Of a stretch of DNA of 13,075 nucleotides, positions 12,915-13,075 are shown piece by piece. The translations under genes and the position numbers were made by a program. Below the pieces are notes generated by a model. The model did not search any database. It saw only the letters and a list, made by a program, of their open reading frames with translations, and was not told where the DNA came from. This DNA is from JAAFHS01 sp043751715. GTDB taxonomy: Bacteria > Pseudomonadota > Alphaproteobacteria > Rhodobacterales > Rhodobacteraceae. Each line of letters opens with the position of its first letter. The first letter of the stretch is position 1. Location of the stretch: NCBI GenBank assembly GCA_043751715.1, contig JAYUZO010000266.1, forward strand, positions 1-13,075, written 5' to 3'.

Positions 12915-13075
12915 CTAACCCCCGGTGGTGAAAAACAGCTGCATGAAAGGTGCAAGTGCAGCGCCAATCAGAAAAAACAACCCGATCATCACCAGAAACA
13001 CCCGCAGCGGGCTGGAAAAGCCGTGCAATGCGGTGATGACATGCGTCAGCAACCAGAACATCAGCACAACACCCA
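12915..13075 (-). CDS. C-terminal part of a small integral membrane protein (partial)
   Basis: The frame is open to the right edge and ends at TAG (12917-12915), giving 52 visible residues. They form at least two hydrophobic helices (VVLMFWLLTHVIT; LRVFLVMIGLFFLIGAALA) and end QLFFTTGG. It is read in the same direction as sufS with a 3-nt gap, so it is probably in the same operon. Small uncharacterised membrane proteins occur in suf operons of this bacterial group, as I recall. I do not assign a function. Confidence 0.7.
   Translation of the reverse strand, partial: GVVLMFWLLTHVITALHGFSSPLRVFLVMIGLFFLIGAALAPFMQLFFTTGG

Overview
The window looks like a chromosomal segment of an alphaproteobacterium, most likely of the Rhodobacterales (Rhodobacter/Roseobacter type). 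The base for this is moderate to high G+C, the style of the rpsB-tsf pair, the rpe-gph pair, a suf operon ending in sufS, and proteins that read like that group. No taxonomic marker was searched, so the placement is inferred.

Layout. (1) Positions 1-1615, plus strand: the 3' part of rpsB and all of tsf, closed by a clear intrinsic terminator. A four-copy 14-bp tandem repeat runs over the rpsB stop codon, and a strong hairpin lies between the two genes. (2) Positions 1616-1991: a gene-free stretch with several hairpins and a minus-strand terminator. It may be a long 3' UTR or hold a small RNA. (3) Positions 1992-4208, minus strand: rpe, gph and a LuxR-type regulator, probably one operon transcribed towards low coordinates. 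(4) Positions 4441-8825, plus strand: a type VI secretion (T6SS) delivery module made of vgrG, a DUF4123 adaptor/chaperone, a CDC123-like ATP-grasp protein and a PAAR tip protein. (5) Positions 8829-11456, minus strand and converging on the module: an unknown 134-aa protein, a WHH-type HNH nuclease toxin, a SUKH (SMI1/KNR4) immunity protein and a second CDC123-like protein. (6) Positions 11572-13075, minus strand: tRNA-Arg(CCG), sufS, and the end of a small membrane-protein gene.

How it fits together. VgrG and PAAR form the puncturing spike. DUF4123 proteins load cargo effectors onto VgrG. The WHH nuclease is the likely cargo and the SUKH protein its likely immunity. Two diverged paralogues of the CDC123/D123 family, one in each converging operon, frame this toxin-delivery cassette. 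CDC123 homologues are known from T6SS loci and were predicted to be ATP-dependent peptide ligases, but I know of no demonstrated biochemical role for them in T6SS. This is the part most worth a close look. No sheath, baseplate or membrane-complex genes are present, so this is an orphan vgrG/effector island that depends on a T6SS encoded elsewhere.

The cassette sits between core genes (rpe on one side, tRNA-Arg and sufS on the other). Nearly all genes in it are joined by stop/start overlaps or gaps of a few bases. Gene calls rest on reading the translated sequence and remembered family motifs. No database search was made.
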